Counted from the first letter of the stretch, positions 42,127-51,462 are shown. The stretch is DNA of 64,000 nt from an uncultured marine group I thaumarchaeote (GCA_902590655.1 CACIXQ010000002.1:1-64000); one strand, 5' to 3'. Notes: generated from the letters alone by a model not told the origin. Translations and numbers: made by a program.

Positions 42127-42954
42127 ATGGTATTCATTACAGCAGAAATTGGAATAAATCATAACGGTGATATCAAAATTGCAAAAAGATTGATTGATAG
42201 TGCTAAATCTGCAGGATGTGATGCTGTAAAATTTCAAAAGAGAACAATTGATAAAGTATACACTAAAGAGCAATTGGATTCCCCCAGGGAAAGTCCATGG
42301 GGCACGACTACAAGAGAACAAAAAGAAGGATTAGAATTTAGTAAAAAGGAATATGATGAAATAGATAATTATTGTAGAAAAAATGAAATTGAATGGTATG
42401 CATCTTCTTGGGATACTGACAGTCAGTTATTTCTCAGGGATTTCAATCTTAAACATAACAAAGTAGCATCAGCTATGTTAACAAATCATGAATTATTGAA
42501 TGTAATTGCTGAAGAAAAAAAACATACTTTTATTTCAACAGGAATGAGTACTATCGAACAAATAAAAGAAGCTGTAAATATTTTTAAGGAAAAAAATTGT
42601 ATATTTGAATTACAACATAGTAATAGTTCTTATCCTATGAAACTAGAAGAGGCAAATTTGAGATGTATTCAAACTTTAAAGAAAGAGTTTAACTGTAATA
42701 TAGGATATAGTGGACATGAATCAACAGGATATCTTATTTGTATTAGTGCTGTATTGTTAGGTGCTACATCGATTGAAAGACATATCACATTAGATAGAAG
42801 TATGTATGGTTCTGATCAAGCAGCGTCTCTCGAACCACAGGGTCTAATCAGATTAGTTAGAGATTTGAGAAGGATTAATTTGATAATGGGAGATGGTGTA
42901 AAAAAAATCTGGCCTTCTGAAATCCCAGTAATGAAAAAATTACGAAATCTATAA
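42127..42954 (+). CDS. neuB: NeuB-family sialic acid/nonulosonate synthase, SAF domain absent
   Basis: This 275-residue TIM-barrel enzyme should condense PEP with an N-acetylhexosamine to a nonulosonate. Typical blocks are TAEIGINHNGDIKIAKRLID, VKFQKRTID, STGMSTIEQIKEAV, ELQHSNSSYP and NIGYSGHESTGYL, SIERHITLDRSMYGSDQAASLEP. NeuB proteins normally add a C-terminal antifreeze-like (SAF) domain at about residue 285; this one ends at 275 with SEIPVMKKLRNL. The stop is not a frameshift: no remnant follows before the convergent NeuA gene. Confidence 0.92.
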   Translation: MVFITAEIGINHNGDIKIAKRLIDSAKSAGCDAVKFQKRTIDKVYTKEQLDSPRESPWGTTTREQKEGLEFSKKEYDEIDNYCRKNEIEWYASSWDTDSQLFLRDFNLKHNKVASAMLTNHELLNVIAEEKKHTFISTGMSTIEQIKEAVNIFKEKNCIFELQHSNSSYPMKLEEANLRCIQTLKKEFNCNIGYSGHESTGYLICISAVLLGATSIERHITLDRSMYGSDQAASLEPQGLIRLVRDLRRINLIMGDGVKKIWPSEIPVMKKLRNL

Positions 42955-42955
42955 A

Positions 42956-43675
42956 CTAATTATGTTTTTTTTTGTTAAATTCTTTCATTAATAATTCTGC
43001 TACAAGAAAATCATATTCGAAGTCAATCATATGTCCATGGAGCTTAGAAATTTCATAAATCTTAGATTTATTGCTTAGCAATTTTTTTGTTCTCATGAAT
43101 TTTTTAGAATTAAACATTACAATTGCATTAAGACCATATACTTTTGGTGCATCTTGACGTCTGTATAAAATTTTTTTTGTTTTTTTAGGCGTAAATAAGA
43201 ATCCATTTGAATTTAATTCTACCATACCAAAGTAAGGATTTGGATGTGCAAGTATGCCAGAATATACAGTATCACACTGAGATTTTACAAAGAGTTGCCA
43301 GACTCCTTTCATATCCTTAATGTCAACAAACGGACAAGTGCAATCCAATAACATTACAGAATCAAAATCATAACCTATCTCTAAAAGATTTTTTATTGTA
43401 TAGTGTAATGTGTCTCCTATATCAGAATTATCTTTCGCTAAATATTTTGGTCGTAAAAATGGAATTTTTGCACCAAATTTTTTAGCAATGTTTGCAATTT
43501 TTTTATTTTCAGTAGAAACAAAAACTTCATCAAAAATCTTCGAATTGATTGCTTTTTCTATAGCATAGCTGATTAATGGACGACCATTTAATTTTCTGAT
43601 ATTTTTCCCTTTAACTCCTTTGGATCCACCACGCGCAGGAATAATACAAATAGGTTTCATCGTATAGTGTACCAT
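42956..43675 (-). CDS. neuA: CMP-N-acetylneuraminate cytidylyltransferase-like
   Basis: This 239-residue enzyme activates the nonulosonate with CTP. CIIPARGGSKGVKGKNIRKLNGRPLISYAIEKA is the nucleotide site, LLDCTCPFVDIKDM the metal Asp region, and RRQDAPKVYGLNAIVM a conserved later block. It is convergent with NeuB one base apart. The start overlaps the end of the SDR gene by one base; together they are one minus-strand operon (SIS, SDR, NeuA). Confidence 0.92.
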   Translation of the reverse strand: MVHYTMKPICIIPARGGSKGVKGKNIRKLNGRPLISYAIEKAINSKIFDEVFVSTENKKIANIAKKFGAKIPFLRPKYLAKDNSDIGDTLHYTIKNLLEIGYDFDSVMLLDCTCPFVDIKDMKGVWQLFVKSQCDTVYSGILAHPNPYFGMVELNSNGFLFTPKKTKKILYRRQDAPKVYGLNAIVMFNSKKFMRTKKLLSNKSKIYEISKLHGHMIDFEYDFLVAELLMKEFNKKKHN

Positions 43676-44430
43676 TAGTCACTAACTAGACCGTTAGCTA
43701 ACCATCCTCCATCAACATAGATGTCTTGACCAGTTACATATCTAGAACTATCCGATGCAAGGAATATTGTAGGCCCAATAAGATCTTCTGGAGTACCCCA
43801 TCTATTTAGCATAGTATGTTTTTCTCTTGTCTTCTTTAGTTTCTTATTTTTAAACGAGTTTTTCGTCATGTCTGTTTTAATATAACCTGGACCGATATTA
43901 TTTACACGTATTCCATGTATACCACAATCTTTTGCAAATGATTTACTTAACATTTTAAGTCCACCCTTTGATGCAACATAGGAAGGATTTTCTGGGAATC
44001 CTAATTCAGCATTAATGCTAGTAATGTTAATGATTGAGCCCTGATTATTTTTCATCATATACGGAATTACTGCTTGCATACAGTAGAAACTAGCTGTTAA
44101 ATTAACCTCGATCGTTTTCAACCAGTTTTTTTGAGAATATTGTTGGTTAGATTTGTGATTAGGTAAGGAAATACCAGCACAATTAACAAGTACGTCGATA
44201 TGTTTATGTTTTTTAAATATAGTTTCACAGATTTTTGTAAATTGTTTCGGTTTTGAAACATCACATTTATGGTAAAAGACATTTCCTGATTTAGTGTTAG
44301 GTGTTTTGAGATCAATTCCATAAACGATAGCATCATTTTCTGATAATCCTCTTGATATAGCTCTTCCAATTCCACCATTGGCTCCAGTAACTATAACAAT
44401 TTTATCTTTAACCAAAAACAAGTTTTTCAT
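43675..44430 (-). CDS. Short-chain dehydrogenase (SDR)
   Basis: This 251-residue NAD(P)-dependent reductase has IVTGANGGIGRAI, the NCAGI motif, the catalytic Ser region IINITSINAELGF and PSYVASKGGLKML (Tyr-x3-Lys), and a C-terminal YVDGGWLANG. It reduces a keto group, possibly a sugar acid precursor. It lies between the SIS isomerase and NeuA, overlapping each by a few bases. The substrate is unknown. Confidence 0.88.
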   Translation of the reverse strand: MKNLFLVKDKIVIVTGANGGIGRAISRGLSENDAIVYGIDLKTPNTKSGNVFYHKCDVSKPKQFTKICETIFKKHKHIDVLVNCAGISLPNHKSNQQYSQKNWLKTIEVNLTASFYCMQAVIPYMMKNNQGSIINITSINAELGFPENPSYVASKGGLKMLSKSFAKDCGIHGIRVNNIGPGYIKTDMTKNSFKNKKLKKTREKHTMLNRWGTPEDLIGPTIFLASDSSRYVTGQDIYVDGGWLANGLVSD

Positions 44431-45068
44431 TTTTTAACACCCTTAGTCAGAATTTGCTCTACTTGTTCACATATTATATGGTAAATTACTCTATGAACTT
44501 CTTGTATATGAGGAGTATTTTTAGAGTTAACAATTATTGATACGTCAACAATTTTGGAAATCTTCCCTCCATTGTTACCAAGCATACCTATTATTACCGC
44601 ACCACGTTTTTTTGCCACTTGTAATGCTTTGTGAATATTGACAGAGTTTCCACTAGTTGAAATTCCAATAACAACATCACCTTTATTCACTAAACTTTCA
44701 CATTGTCTACTAAAAACCACATCATAAGAATAATCATTAGATAATGCAGTAATAGTGGATGAATTAGAGGTTAATGCTATCGCAGGATAACTTGGTCGTT
44801 TTAAATTATATCTGCCTAGTAACTCAGCAGCAATATGCTGTGCATCTGCAGCACTACCACCATTTCCTAGAAGTATTATCTTATGTTTTGTTTTAATTGC
44901 CGTAACTATGTAATTTATAGATAATTCTATATCAGATGCTAGATCAGTCGAATTTGAGATAGTATTCGCACTGTTAACGATTGATTTTTTTATTGTATTT
45001 GATGATGTCATATCTTTTTCTCTAAATCGATGAATTAAATAGTTACTAAGCATGGTGCTGATAAACAT
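44427..45068 (-). CDS. SIS-domain phosphoheptose isomerase-like (GmhA)
   Basis: This 213-residue SIS protein has IILLGNGGSAADAQHIAAELLGRY, VVIGISTSGNSVNIHKAL and TPHIQEVHRVIYHIICEQVE, all standard for sedoheptulose-7-phosphate isomerase GmhA. GmhA starts D-glycero-manno-heptose synthesis; no heptose kinase or guanylyl transferase gene was found, so a different ketose phosphate is possible. ATG at 45068 is taken; the next M at 45053 and M20 at 45011 also fit. Confidence 0.88.
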   Translation of the reverse strand: MFISTMLSNYLIHRFREKDMTSSNTIKKSIVNSANTISNSTDLASDIELSINYIVTAIKTKHKIILLGNGGSAADAQHIAAELLGRYNLKRPSYPAIALTSNSSTITALSNDYSYDVVFSRQCESLVNKGDVVIGISTSGNSVNIHKALQVAKKRGAVIIGMLGNNGGKISKIVDVSIIVNSKNTPHIQEVHRVIYHIICEQVEQILTKGVKK

Positions 45069-45173
45069 GCTTAATCAAAAAAACCATTTAATTACTTAAG
45101 CCTAAAAACAAAATTTTTGTGCACTATCAAATTCTACATTCAATTTAATAAGACCATTTTGAATATTGTTTTC

Positions 45174-46181
45174 ATGTTTGAAGGGAAAAAAATATTGATC
45201 ACAGGTGGTACTGGCTCCTTGGGTCAAGCTTTAACTCAACGTCTTCTTGATTTGGGAGTTGAAACTATAAGGATATTCAGCAGAAATGAGCATAAACAAA
45301 TTGAGATGGAATCAAAATTTCAAGATGAGAGATTACGTTTCTTTATTGGTGATGTTCGTGATTACCAGCGTTTAGAAATGGCATTAGAAGACATTGATAT
45401 TGTTTTTCATGCAGCTGCACTGAAGCATGTACCAAAAATAGAATATAATCCATTTGAAGCTATTAAGACAAATGTGATTGGAACACAGAATGTTATTGAT
45501 GCATGTTTAAAGAATAATGTAGAAAAAGCAGTGTGTATTGGAACGGATAAAGCTGTTTCTCCACTAAATACATATGGTTCAACAAAACTGTTGATGGAAA
45601 AACTGTTTGTTGCAGCAAATAATTATTTAAACCGAGAAAAACATCAGACTGTTTTCCTGGCAGTTAGATACGGAAATGTTTTAGGTAGTAGTGGCTCTGT
45701 CATCCCAAAATTTATTGAACAGATTAAAGCAAACAAACCAATTACTATCACTGATGCACAAATGACTAGGTTCAGCATTACTATGAATGAGGCTTTGGAT
45801 CTAATCATAAATGCAGTAACATTTGCCAAGGGATCAGAAATTTTTGTTCCAAAATTATCTGCTTACAGTATCACTGATGTTAAAAACGCCTTAACAGAAT
45901 TATTAACGGATACAGGTGAAAAAATTATTGGAATTCGTACAGGTGAAAAGCTCCACGAAACATTGATCAATGAAGATGAAATCAAGTATAGTTGGATTTT
46001 TAAAAATATGTATGTAATTGTAAGCCCATTATACACATTATTTAACGAAGAAAATGTAAAAGAATCTTATCAGGATGTTAAGAAAATAGAGGGTATACGG
46101 AAATATTCCTCAGACAGTGTTGAAAAAATTTCTCTAAAAGACCTTAAGGTAATAATAGAAAATTCAGGATTATTAAACTGA
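45174..46181 (+). CDS. UDP-GlcNAc 4,6-dehydratase family (PseB/LegB/CapD-like)
   Basis: This 335-residue extended SDR has ILITGGTGSLGQALTQRLL, HAAALKHVPKIEYNPFEAIKTN, GTDKAVSPLNTYGSTK (Tyr-x3-Lys) and GNVLGSSGSVIPKF, the sign of the inverting/retaining 4,6-dehydratase group. It makes the 4-keto-6-deoxy intermediate for pseudaminic/legionaminic-type sugars. ATG at 45174 is preferred over the longer frame to 45117 because of the TATA-like caatttaata about 27 bases before it and the usual MFEGKKILITGG start. Confidence 0.92.
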   Translation: MFEGKKILITGGTGSLGQALTQRLLDLGVETIRIFSRNEHKQIEMESKFQDERLRFFIGDVRDYQRLEMALEDIDIVFHAAALKHVPKIEYNPFEAIKTNVIGTQNVIDACLKNNVEKAVCIGTDKAVSPLNTYGSTKLLMEKLFVAANNYLNREKHQTVFLAVRYGNVLGSSGSVIPKFIEQIKANKPITITDAQMTRFSITMNEALDLIINAVTFAKGSEIFVPKLSAYSITDVKNALTELLTDTGEKIIGIRTGEKLHETLINEDEIKYSWIFKNMYVIVSPLYTLFNEENVKESYQDVKKIEGIRKYSSDSVEKISLKDLKVIIENSGLLN

Positions 46182-46183
46182 AA

Positions 46184-46612
46184 TCAATTCTCTTTTTCAC
46201 TCAATTCAAACGTATATTGAATTAGTTTAAACCCATGATTCTTGAAAAATTGTATAGACTTCCTATTTTTTGGATTAACGTTAGCTAGGTATCTTTTTTT
46301 GGGATTTTTTTGAATCATTTTGGATAATGCGATATTTCCAATTCGCTTACTCTGAAAAGATTTTTTTATAAAAATGCCTATTTCGTTTTGTGGTGTAAGA
46401 TAAATCGAACCTGCTTTATTCACACCATATAATATTACATACCATTTTGAGTAAGGCTTTGAGGAAACAAATGATACATGTTGATTATAAGTAGGCATTT
46501 TTTTATGAGAAATATTTTGAGCTGAATCACGTTCCATAAGGAGATTATACAAAAATCGGTAATCCGATTTCGAAACATGCTTTAATTTTATCGGCGATTT
46601 ATTCCTAGCCAA
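46184..46612 (-). CDS. GNAT acetyltransferase, possibly PseH-like
   Basis: This protein of about 142 residues opens PIKLKHVSKSDYRFLYNLLMERD, then NEIGIFIKKSFQSKRIGNIALSKMI (acetyl-CoA site) and NPKNRKSIQFFKNHGFKLIQYTFEL, all GNAT-type. Near a 4,6-dehydratase, DegT aminotransferase and NeuB genes, an amino-sugar N-acetyltransferase is likely. The long frame reaches 46738 but overlaps the divergent NeuB gene; a TTG at 46612 gives a normal GNAT start and fits the shared TATA element about 28 bases upstream. Confidence 0.82.
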   Translation of the reverse strand: MARNKSPIKLKHVSKSDYRFLYNLLMERDSAQNISHKKMPTYNQHVSFVSSKPYSKWYVILYGVNKAGSIYLTPQNEIGIFIKKSFQSKRIGNIALSKMIQKNPKKRYLANVNPKNRKSIQFFKNHGFKLIQYTFELSEKEN

Positions 46613-46637
46613 TTTAGTTTTTTTAGTATGGCTAAAG

Positions 46638-46645
46638 AATAAATC
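46638..46645. promoter_or_regulatory. TATA element shared by GNAT and second NeuB genes
   Basis: The sequence aataaatc lies about 28 bases from the minus-strand start at 46612 and about 24-27 from the plus-strand ATG pair at 46665/46668. The gap between the two start codons is 52 bases, so one A/T element must serve both directions. Confidence 0.4.
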
Positions 46646-46664
46646 TTGTGAACGAATTATAGTA

Positions 46665-47399
46665 ATGATGAAAGTTACAATTGTAGCAGAGATTGCATCA
46701 AATTGGGAAGGTAGTGTTACCAAAGCAAAAAAACTCATAAAAGAATGTAAAAGGGCTGGTGCAGATGCAGTAAAATTTCAAGTATGGAGGGCATCTGATT
46801 TGTATGATAAAAAACACCCTAATTGGAAACAAATAAAAAAATCTGAGCTTACTTTTGAAAAAATAAAACAAATTAAAAGTTTCTCAGACAGAAACAATAT
46901 TGATTTTTTTTGTAGTTTATTCTATCCAGAAGCTGTTGAATTTCTTGATTCATTAAATGTAAAAATGTATAAAGTTGCGTCAAGAACATGTTTGCTTAAA
47001 GATCCATATTCATATGAGACATTACAACAAGAAGCTATAACAAGAAAACCGATCATAATTAGTATGGGAATGGGTGGAAATAAAAATAAAATTAAAAAAA
47101 TTTTTTCTAAAAACAAAAAAATTTTTTGTTACTGTATATCAGAATATCCTACAGAATTTAGTAAAATAAAATGGAATGAAGTAAAAAAATATGATGGATT
47201 TTCTGATCACACATTAGGAATCATTGCACCAATTGTTTTTAGTGTACTAAAAAAGAACCAAGGAGCAAAAAATATTATAATTGAAAAACATGTTAAATTA
47301 AAAAATTCTAAGGGGCCTGATGCTTCAACATCCATAGATACCCAACAACTCAAGAGTGTGATTCGTAGTATTAGAACGCTAGAAAAATTAAATATTTAA
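46665..47399 (+). CDS. Second NeuB-family synthase, short, SAF domain absent
   Basis: This 244-residue TIM-barrel protein is similar to the first NeuB: VTIVAEIASNWEGSVTKAKKLIKEC, AVKFQVWRASDLY, FFCSLFYPEAVEFLD, CISEYPTEFSKIKWNEVKKYDGFSDHTLGIIAP, IIIEKHVKLKNSKGPDASTSID. It is 30 residues shorter than the other copy and lacks the SAF domain. The Asp-His of FSDH and the later EKH fit active-site positions. Whether both are active is unknown; they share little sequence. Confidence 0.88.
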   Translation: MMKVTIVAEIASNWEGSVTKAKKLIKECKRAGADAVKFQVWRASDLYDKKHPNWKQIKKSELTFEKIKQIKSFSDRNNIDFFCSLFYPEAVEFLDSLNVKMYKVASRTCLLKDPYSYETLQQEAITRKPIIISMGMGGNKNKIKKIFSKNKKIFCYCISEYPTEFSKIKWNEVKKYDGFSDHTLGIIAPIVFSVLKKNQGAKNIIIEKHVKLKNSKGPDASTSIDTQQLKSVIRSIRTLEKLNI

Positions 47400-47443
47400 T
47401 ATTAAAAATAATATATTCTAATTAAGATATAATTTTTCTTGAA

Positions 47444-48946
47444 TTATATTGTTATAGTATTGAATTTTTTTATAAATTCAGAGGATAGTTTTTCCAGAAT
47501 TTGTTCATTCTTCAACAAAAATAATTTCATTTGTCCCTCATCGATTGAAACATCAACGAGATTCCCTGAAAAATAAAACCAGTTTGAATATTTCGCTACA
47601 AAATCAAGAATATTGAAATTAAAAGAATTCTTCTCAATCAAATCAACATATTTTTTAATATAATTTGGTTCAACAGTAGTTTTAATGCACTGATTGATCG
47701 CGTCATGAAGTTCATCATACGAATTTAATTTCTTTACTGTTGGGATTAAAGAATATCCTAAATCAGCAAATGTTATAGAGGGTTTTCCAAAGAATCCAGC
47801 CTCAAAACAGGATGTACCACCTACAGATATGACTAATTCAGAATTTTTCATTAGTGATGCTGAGTTAGTAGAAGGATGAAATAATTTTACGTTAGAAATG
47901 TTAAGTATTTGTTTATAAAAAGAAATATCTCTCCAATTTCTCGCTGGACCCTGAGTGGGATGTTCTTTTACATACAATTCAAAGCCAAGAGGCAGATTTT
48001 TTGCAACTTGTCTAATTGTTTCAATTTGATCTGAAAACTTTGGTGCAGCAATTAATAATGAACGTTCAGGTTCTTGATGTAGTGGAAGATAAATGAAAGG
48101 CTTTGTTTTTGCATCAAAATGTAAAAGATTTTTATTAATAAAATTTTCACGCTTTCTTTTTTCAATACGTGAAATTATTTCTTTGGATAAAACTCGAAGT
48201 TTAGTTCGACCATAATATGTATAGTGTGTTTTTATGTTATTATTTTTAGACAAAATTAATAGTTCAAATGCAGCCTTTACTAAAGAAGATTTAGATTTTT
48301 TTGTTTGTTTATGGAATTTTGTATGATACTTTGCAACATTAGATTCTTCTAGAATTTTTTGGAGTTCTTGAAAAGTATATTTTTTTGAATTATCTATGGA
48401 TAAGCTATGCACATTGTCTATTTTATGACGCTCCTCAGAAATATAACAAAATGTTCTCCAGTTTGCATGATTTAGCATAAGGACTTTAACACTATGCTTT
48501 TGGCAGAGCTTATAGAATAAATGCTGAGGTTGTAACATAGTTTCATTGGTTATGAGGAAGTCAGGTTTTACTTCATCCAAAATTTCTTCAAATAATCTAC
48601 ATTCCTGCTCAAGAATTGATTGAATTTGATTTTTTGAGAAGTTGTAATATTCATTATAGTGATTAAGAATTCGATCGTTTGAACCTAGTTCTTGTAAATC
48701 AATATCGTATTTTTTTTCGAAGTTTTTCAACCAATCTAAATTTGGTTCAAGCATTGAGTTAATATGGTCATGATAAAACCATTTTTTGACGAAATTTACT
48801 AGTGTTTGATTTTCAAAAAAAACCTTTGGCTTATTCGTTATATCAATAATAGCATATAAATCAGAAGGGGTTTTTTTTTGAAAAAAATAAGCCATACAAA
48901 AAAGTGTTAGATCAGCATCTAACCAGAAAATTACTTTCTTAGACAT
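47444..48946 (-). CDS. Capsule polysaccharide biosynthesis-like glycosyltransferase (GT-B)
   Basis: This 500-residue protein is not assigned to a named family but fits the KpsS/KpsC-type surface-polysaccharide group. FELYVKEHPTQGP is the conserved acceptor-side block, and ISVGGTSCFEAGFFGKPSITF the C-terminal nucleotide-binding block. The N-terminal 250 residues have FLITNETMLQPQHLFYKLCQ. No membrane helices. Lone on the minus strand, between NeuB and the DegT aminotransferase. Confidence 0.75.
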   Translation of the reverse strand: MSKKVIFWLDADLTLFCMAYFFQKKTPSDLYAIIDITNKPKVFFENQTLVNFVKKWFYHDHINSMLEPNLDWLKNFEKKYDIDLQELGSNDRILNHYNEYYNFSKNQIQSILEQECRLFEEILDEVKPDFLITNETMLQPQHLFYKLCQKHSVKVLMLNHANWRTFCYISEERHKIDNVHSLSIDNSKKYTFQELQKILEESNVAKYHTKFHKQTKKSKSSLVKAAFELLILSKNNNIKTHYTYYGRTKLRVLSKEIISRIEKRKRENFINKNLLHFDAKTKPFIYLPLHQEPERSLLIAAPKFSDQIETIRQVAKNLPLGFELYVKEHPTQGPARNWRDISFYKQILNISNVKLFHPSTNSASLMKNSELVISVGGTSCFEAGFFGKPSITFADLGYSLIPTVKKLNSYDELHDAINQCIKTTVEPNYIKKYVDLIEKNSFNFNILDFVAKYSNWFYFSGNLVDVSIDEGQMKLFLLKNEQILEKLSSEFIKKFNTITI

Positions 48947-49008
48947 AAAAAGAACATCTGATTGCTAACTAAAAATACTTCGTAGATAAGATTCGAATTA
49001 TATAGTGA

Positions 49009-50115
49009 TTAGATATTTGATGAATTAATAAAATTAATTTTTTTAATAATGTAATCAATATCACTCTGAGATAAACTTGGGTGAGTAGGTATTGTTACAA
49101 TTTCTTTTCCAATAAGTTCAGTATTCGAAAGATATTTTCTTTTTGCAAATAATGTCATGTTATGAATTGGTTTGTAATGTGTTCCAGTTTCAATACCAGC
49201 ATCGTTCATAAGTTTACGAAATTTATGCCTAGATTTAACACGAATCCAGAAAAAATGATAGGAACAACGATCATCAAAAGGCATCGTAGATTCCAATTCA
49301 ATCTCTTGTGAATAAATTTTTGCAGTTCTTTTTCTAATTTTATTTAATTTATTTAATTTTTTTAATTGTATTTTTCCTATTGCTGCAGAAAACTCGTTCA
49401 TATAATAATTCCAGCCAGGACCTTTTACATCATAATTTACATCATCCCTATCAGTAATTCCACACCATCGTCTAGAATTCAAAATTTTCTTGAAACTCTT
49501 ATGTTTTTTATGGTTTACTGCGATTAAGCCACCAGTTGGCATAGCTAAATTTTTTACTGGATGAAAACTAAAACATACAAATTCTCCATGAGAACCAATT
49601 TTCTTACCGTTATATTCCGAACCCGCGGCATGAGCTGCATCTTCAATTAATGCCAAATTATTTTTTTTACATATCTTTGTAATTGAATTTAAATCACATG
49701 GTAATCCACCAAAATGTACTGGAAGAATTAATGCAGTTTTCTTTGTTATATGAGATTCTATTTCATTTGGATCAATGTTGTTTGTGATGGTGTTTACATC
49801 AACGAAAACAGGCTTACCACCATTTTGAATTATTGCATGTGCAGTAGAAACAAATGTCAAAGAAGGCAAGATCACTTCTTTATTTTTTAAATCAACTAAT
49901 GATAATGCTAAATTTAATGCAGCGGTCCCACTGTTAACTGCTATACAATCACGTGAATTAATATAATTTTTAAATTGAGTCTCAAATTCTTTTACATGAC
50001 CTTCACCAGATCCAGATGCCCAGAAATGACTTTTTAATACATTGATAACACTTTTTTCTTCTTCATTTCCAATAATAGGATCAAAAAGTTTAATCTTCTT
50101 TTTCATCTCTAACAT
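49009..50115 (-). CDS. DegT/DnrJ/EryC1/StrS aminotransferase
   Basis: This 368-residue PLP enzyme transfers an amino group onto a keto-sugar nucleotide. SHFWASGSGEGHVKEFE, NSGTAALNLAL, EDAAHAAGSEYNGKKIGSHG (PLP Asp) and CFSFHPVKNLAMPTGGLI (Schiff-base Lys) are standard, and CGITDRDDVNYDVKGPGWNYYMNEFSAAIG follows. PseC/LegC or FdtB-type roles fit with the 4,6-dehydratase, GNAT and RmlB genes. ATG at 50115; a second in-frame ATG lies three codons later. Confidence 0.92.
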   Translation of the reverse strand: MLEMKKKIKLFDPIIGNEEEKSVINVLKSHFWASGSGEGHVKEFETQFKNYINSRDCIAVNSGTAALNLALSLVDLKNKEVILPSLTFVSTAHAIIQNGGKPVFVDVNTITNNIDPNEIESHITKKTALILPVHFGGLPCDLNSITKICKKNNLALIEDAAHAAGSEYNGKKIGSHGEFVCFSFHPVKNLAMPTGGLIAVNHKKHKSFKKILNSRRWCGITDRDDVNYDVKGPGWNYYMNEFSAAIGKIQLKKLNKLNKIRKRTAKIYSQEIELESTMPFDDRCSYHFFWIRVKSRHKFRKLMNDAGIETGTHYKPIHNMTLFAKRKYLSNTELIGKEIVTIPTHPSLSQSDIDYIIKKINFINSSNI

Positions 50116-50273
50116 CTTGTTTTAACTTACTTGAAAATCTATTATACATGTCCAATCAACGTTATCCTCAAATCAAGAAGACTTACTTTGAATATTAGCA
50201 TCACTATCTAAATTTACTAAAAATCATCATTTTAAGCTATTCTAAAAAACCTTGCTTAGTATTAGAGAGTATA

Positions 50274-50284
50274 ACTATATTATA
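50274..50284 (+). promoter_or_regulatory. TATA-like element for the amidotransferase gene
   Basis: The sequence ctatattatac is centred about 26 bases before the ATG at 50305. It supports that start over the in-frame TTG at 50299. Confidence 0.45.
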
Positions 50285-50304
50285 CTAATTTAGTCAAATT
50301 GTTT

Positions 50305-51462
50305 ATGATAAAATATTGCCGTAATTGTGTATATCCAGAGACTAAACCTGATCTAACTTTTGATGAAGAAGGAATATGTGATGCATGTAGATTTGCAAAT
50401 GTTAAAGATACTACTGATTGGGAATCAAGAAGGGAAGAATTAGTCAAGATTTTTAATAAATTTAAAAATAAAGATGGTTCCAATTATGATTGCGTTATAC
50501 CAGTTAGTGGAGGAAAAGACTCCACTTATCAAACTTATATGGTAAAAGAAGAGTTTGGATTAAACCCCTTATGTGTAAGTTATCATCTTCCTGAATTTAC
50601 GGATTTAGGAAGAAAAAATTTAGAAAATCTAAAAAGATTGGGTGTTGACTGTTTGGAATTTACTCCAAACCCAGAGATTTGCCAAAAAATGCAAAAAATT
50701 GCTTTGATTGAATTTGGTGATGCACAATGGCCTGAGCATTTTGGAATTTTTACTGTCCCAGTACAAGTAGCTGTACGTTATAACATTCCATTAATAGTTT
50801 GGGGAGAGAATCCCCAGGCAGAATATGGAGGACCATTAGAGGATAGTACAAATAGTTATCTTGATAGCAAATGGTGCAAAGAATATGGAACGAGAGTTGG
50901 CGGTCAATCTAATTCTTATTTTGGTCCAGAAGTAATGTTACAATATGGTATTGATCGAAAATTTCTTAATCCGTATATTTATCCACCCGATGATGAAATA
51001 AAACGAGTTGGTGTGACTGGAATCTTTCTTGGCTCTTTTCTCAAATGGAATATTAAAAATCAGTTAGAAAAAGTGCGTGAATTAGGTTTTACATTACACG
51101 AGGGACCGTCAGAAGGAACTTTCACTAATTATGAGAATCTTGATAATAAAATTCAAGGAATACATGATTACTTTAAGTGGCTGAAATTTGGTTATGGTAG
51201 ATCGACAGACAACGCATCTATTCAAATTAGATTAAATTGGATCAATAGAGAAGAGGCTATGAAATTAGTTAGAGAATATGAGGGTAAATTGCCGGAAAAA
51301 TATCTTAACGAGTTTTTGGAGCAATGGAATATGAGCAGGGATGAATTCTTTAAGATCGCTGATAAATTTACGAATAAAGAACTATTCAAAAAAGACAGTA
51401 ATGGGAATCTATTACGAGATGAATTGGGAAACCTCGAAAAAACTAATTATGATAATTTTTAA
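50305..51462 (+). CDS. N-acetyl sugar amidotransferase (PseA/LegF/WbpG-like)
   Basis: This 385-residue ATP-PPase has a zinc-like opening YCRNCVYPETKPDLTFDEEGICDACRFA, the PP-loop CVIPVSGGKDSTYQ, and later blocks WGENPQAEYGG and GIFLGSFLKWN. It adds an amidino group to acetamido sugars, as in pseudaminic or legionaminic acid derivatives. No HisH/HisF-like partner, which supplies ammonia in bacteria, is nearby. ATG at 50305. The next gene (dioxygenase) abuts its stop codon exactly. Confidence 0.9.
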   Translation: MIKYCRNCVYPETKPDLTFDEEGICDACRFANVKDTTDWESRREELVKIFNKFKNKDGSNYDCVIPVSGGKDSTYQTYMVKEEFGLNPLCVSYHLPEFTDLGRKNLENLKRLGVDCLEFTPNPEICQKMQKIALIEFGDAQWPEHFGIFTVPVQVAVRYNIPLIVWGENPQAEYGGPLEDSTNSYLDSKWCKEYGTRVGGQSNSYFGPEVMLQYGIDRKFLNPYIYPPDDEIKRVGVTGIFLGSFLKWNIKNQLEKVRELGFTLHEGPSEGTFTNYENLDNKIQGIHDYFKWLKFGYGRSTDNASIQIRLNWINREEAMKLVREYEGKLPEKYLNEFLEQWNMSRDEFFKIADKFTNKELFKKDSNGNLLRDELGNLEKTNYDNF

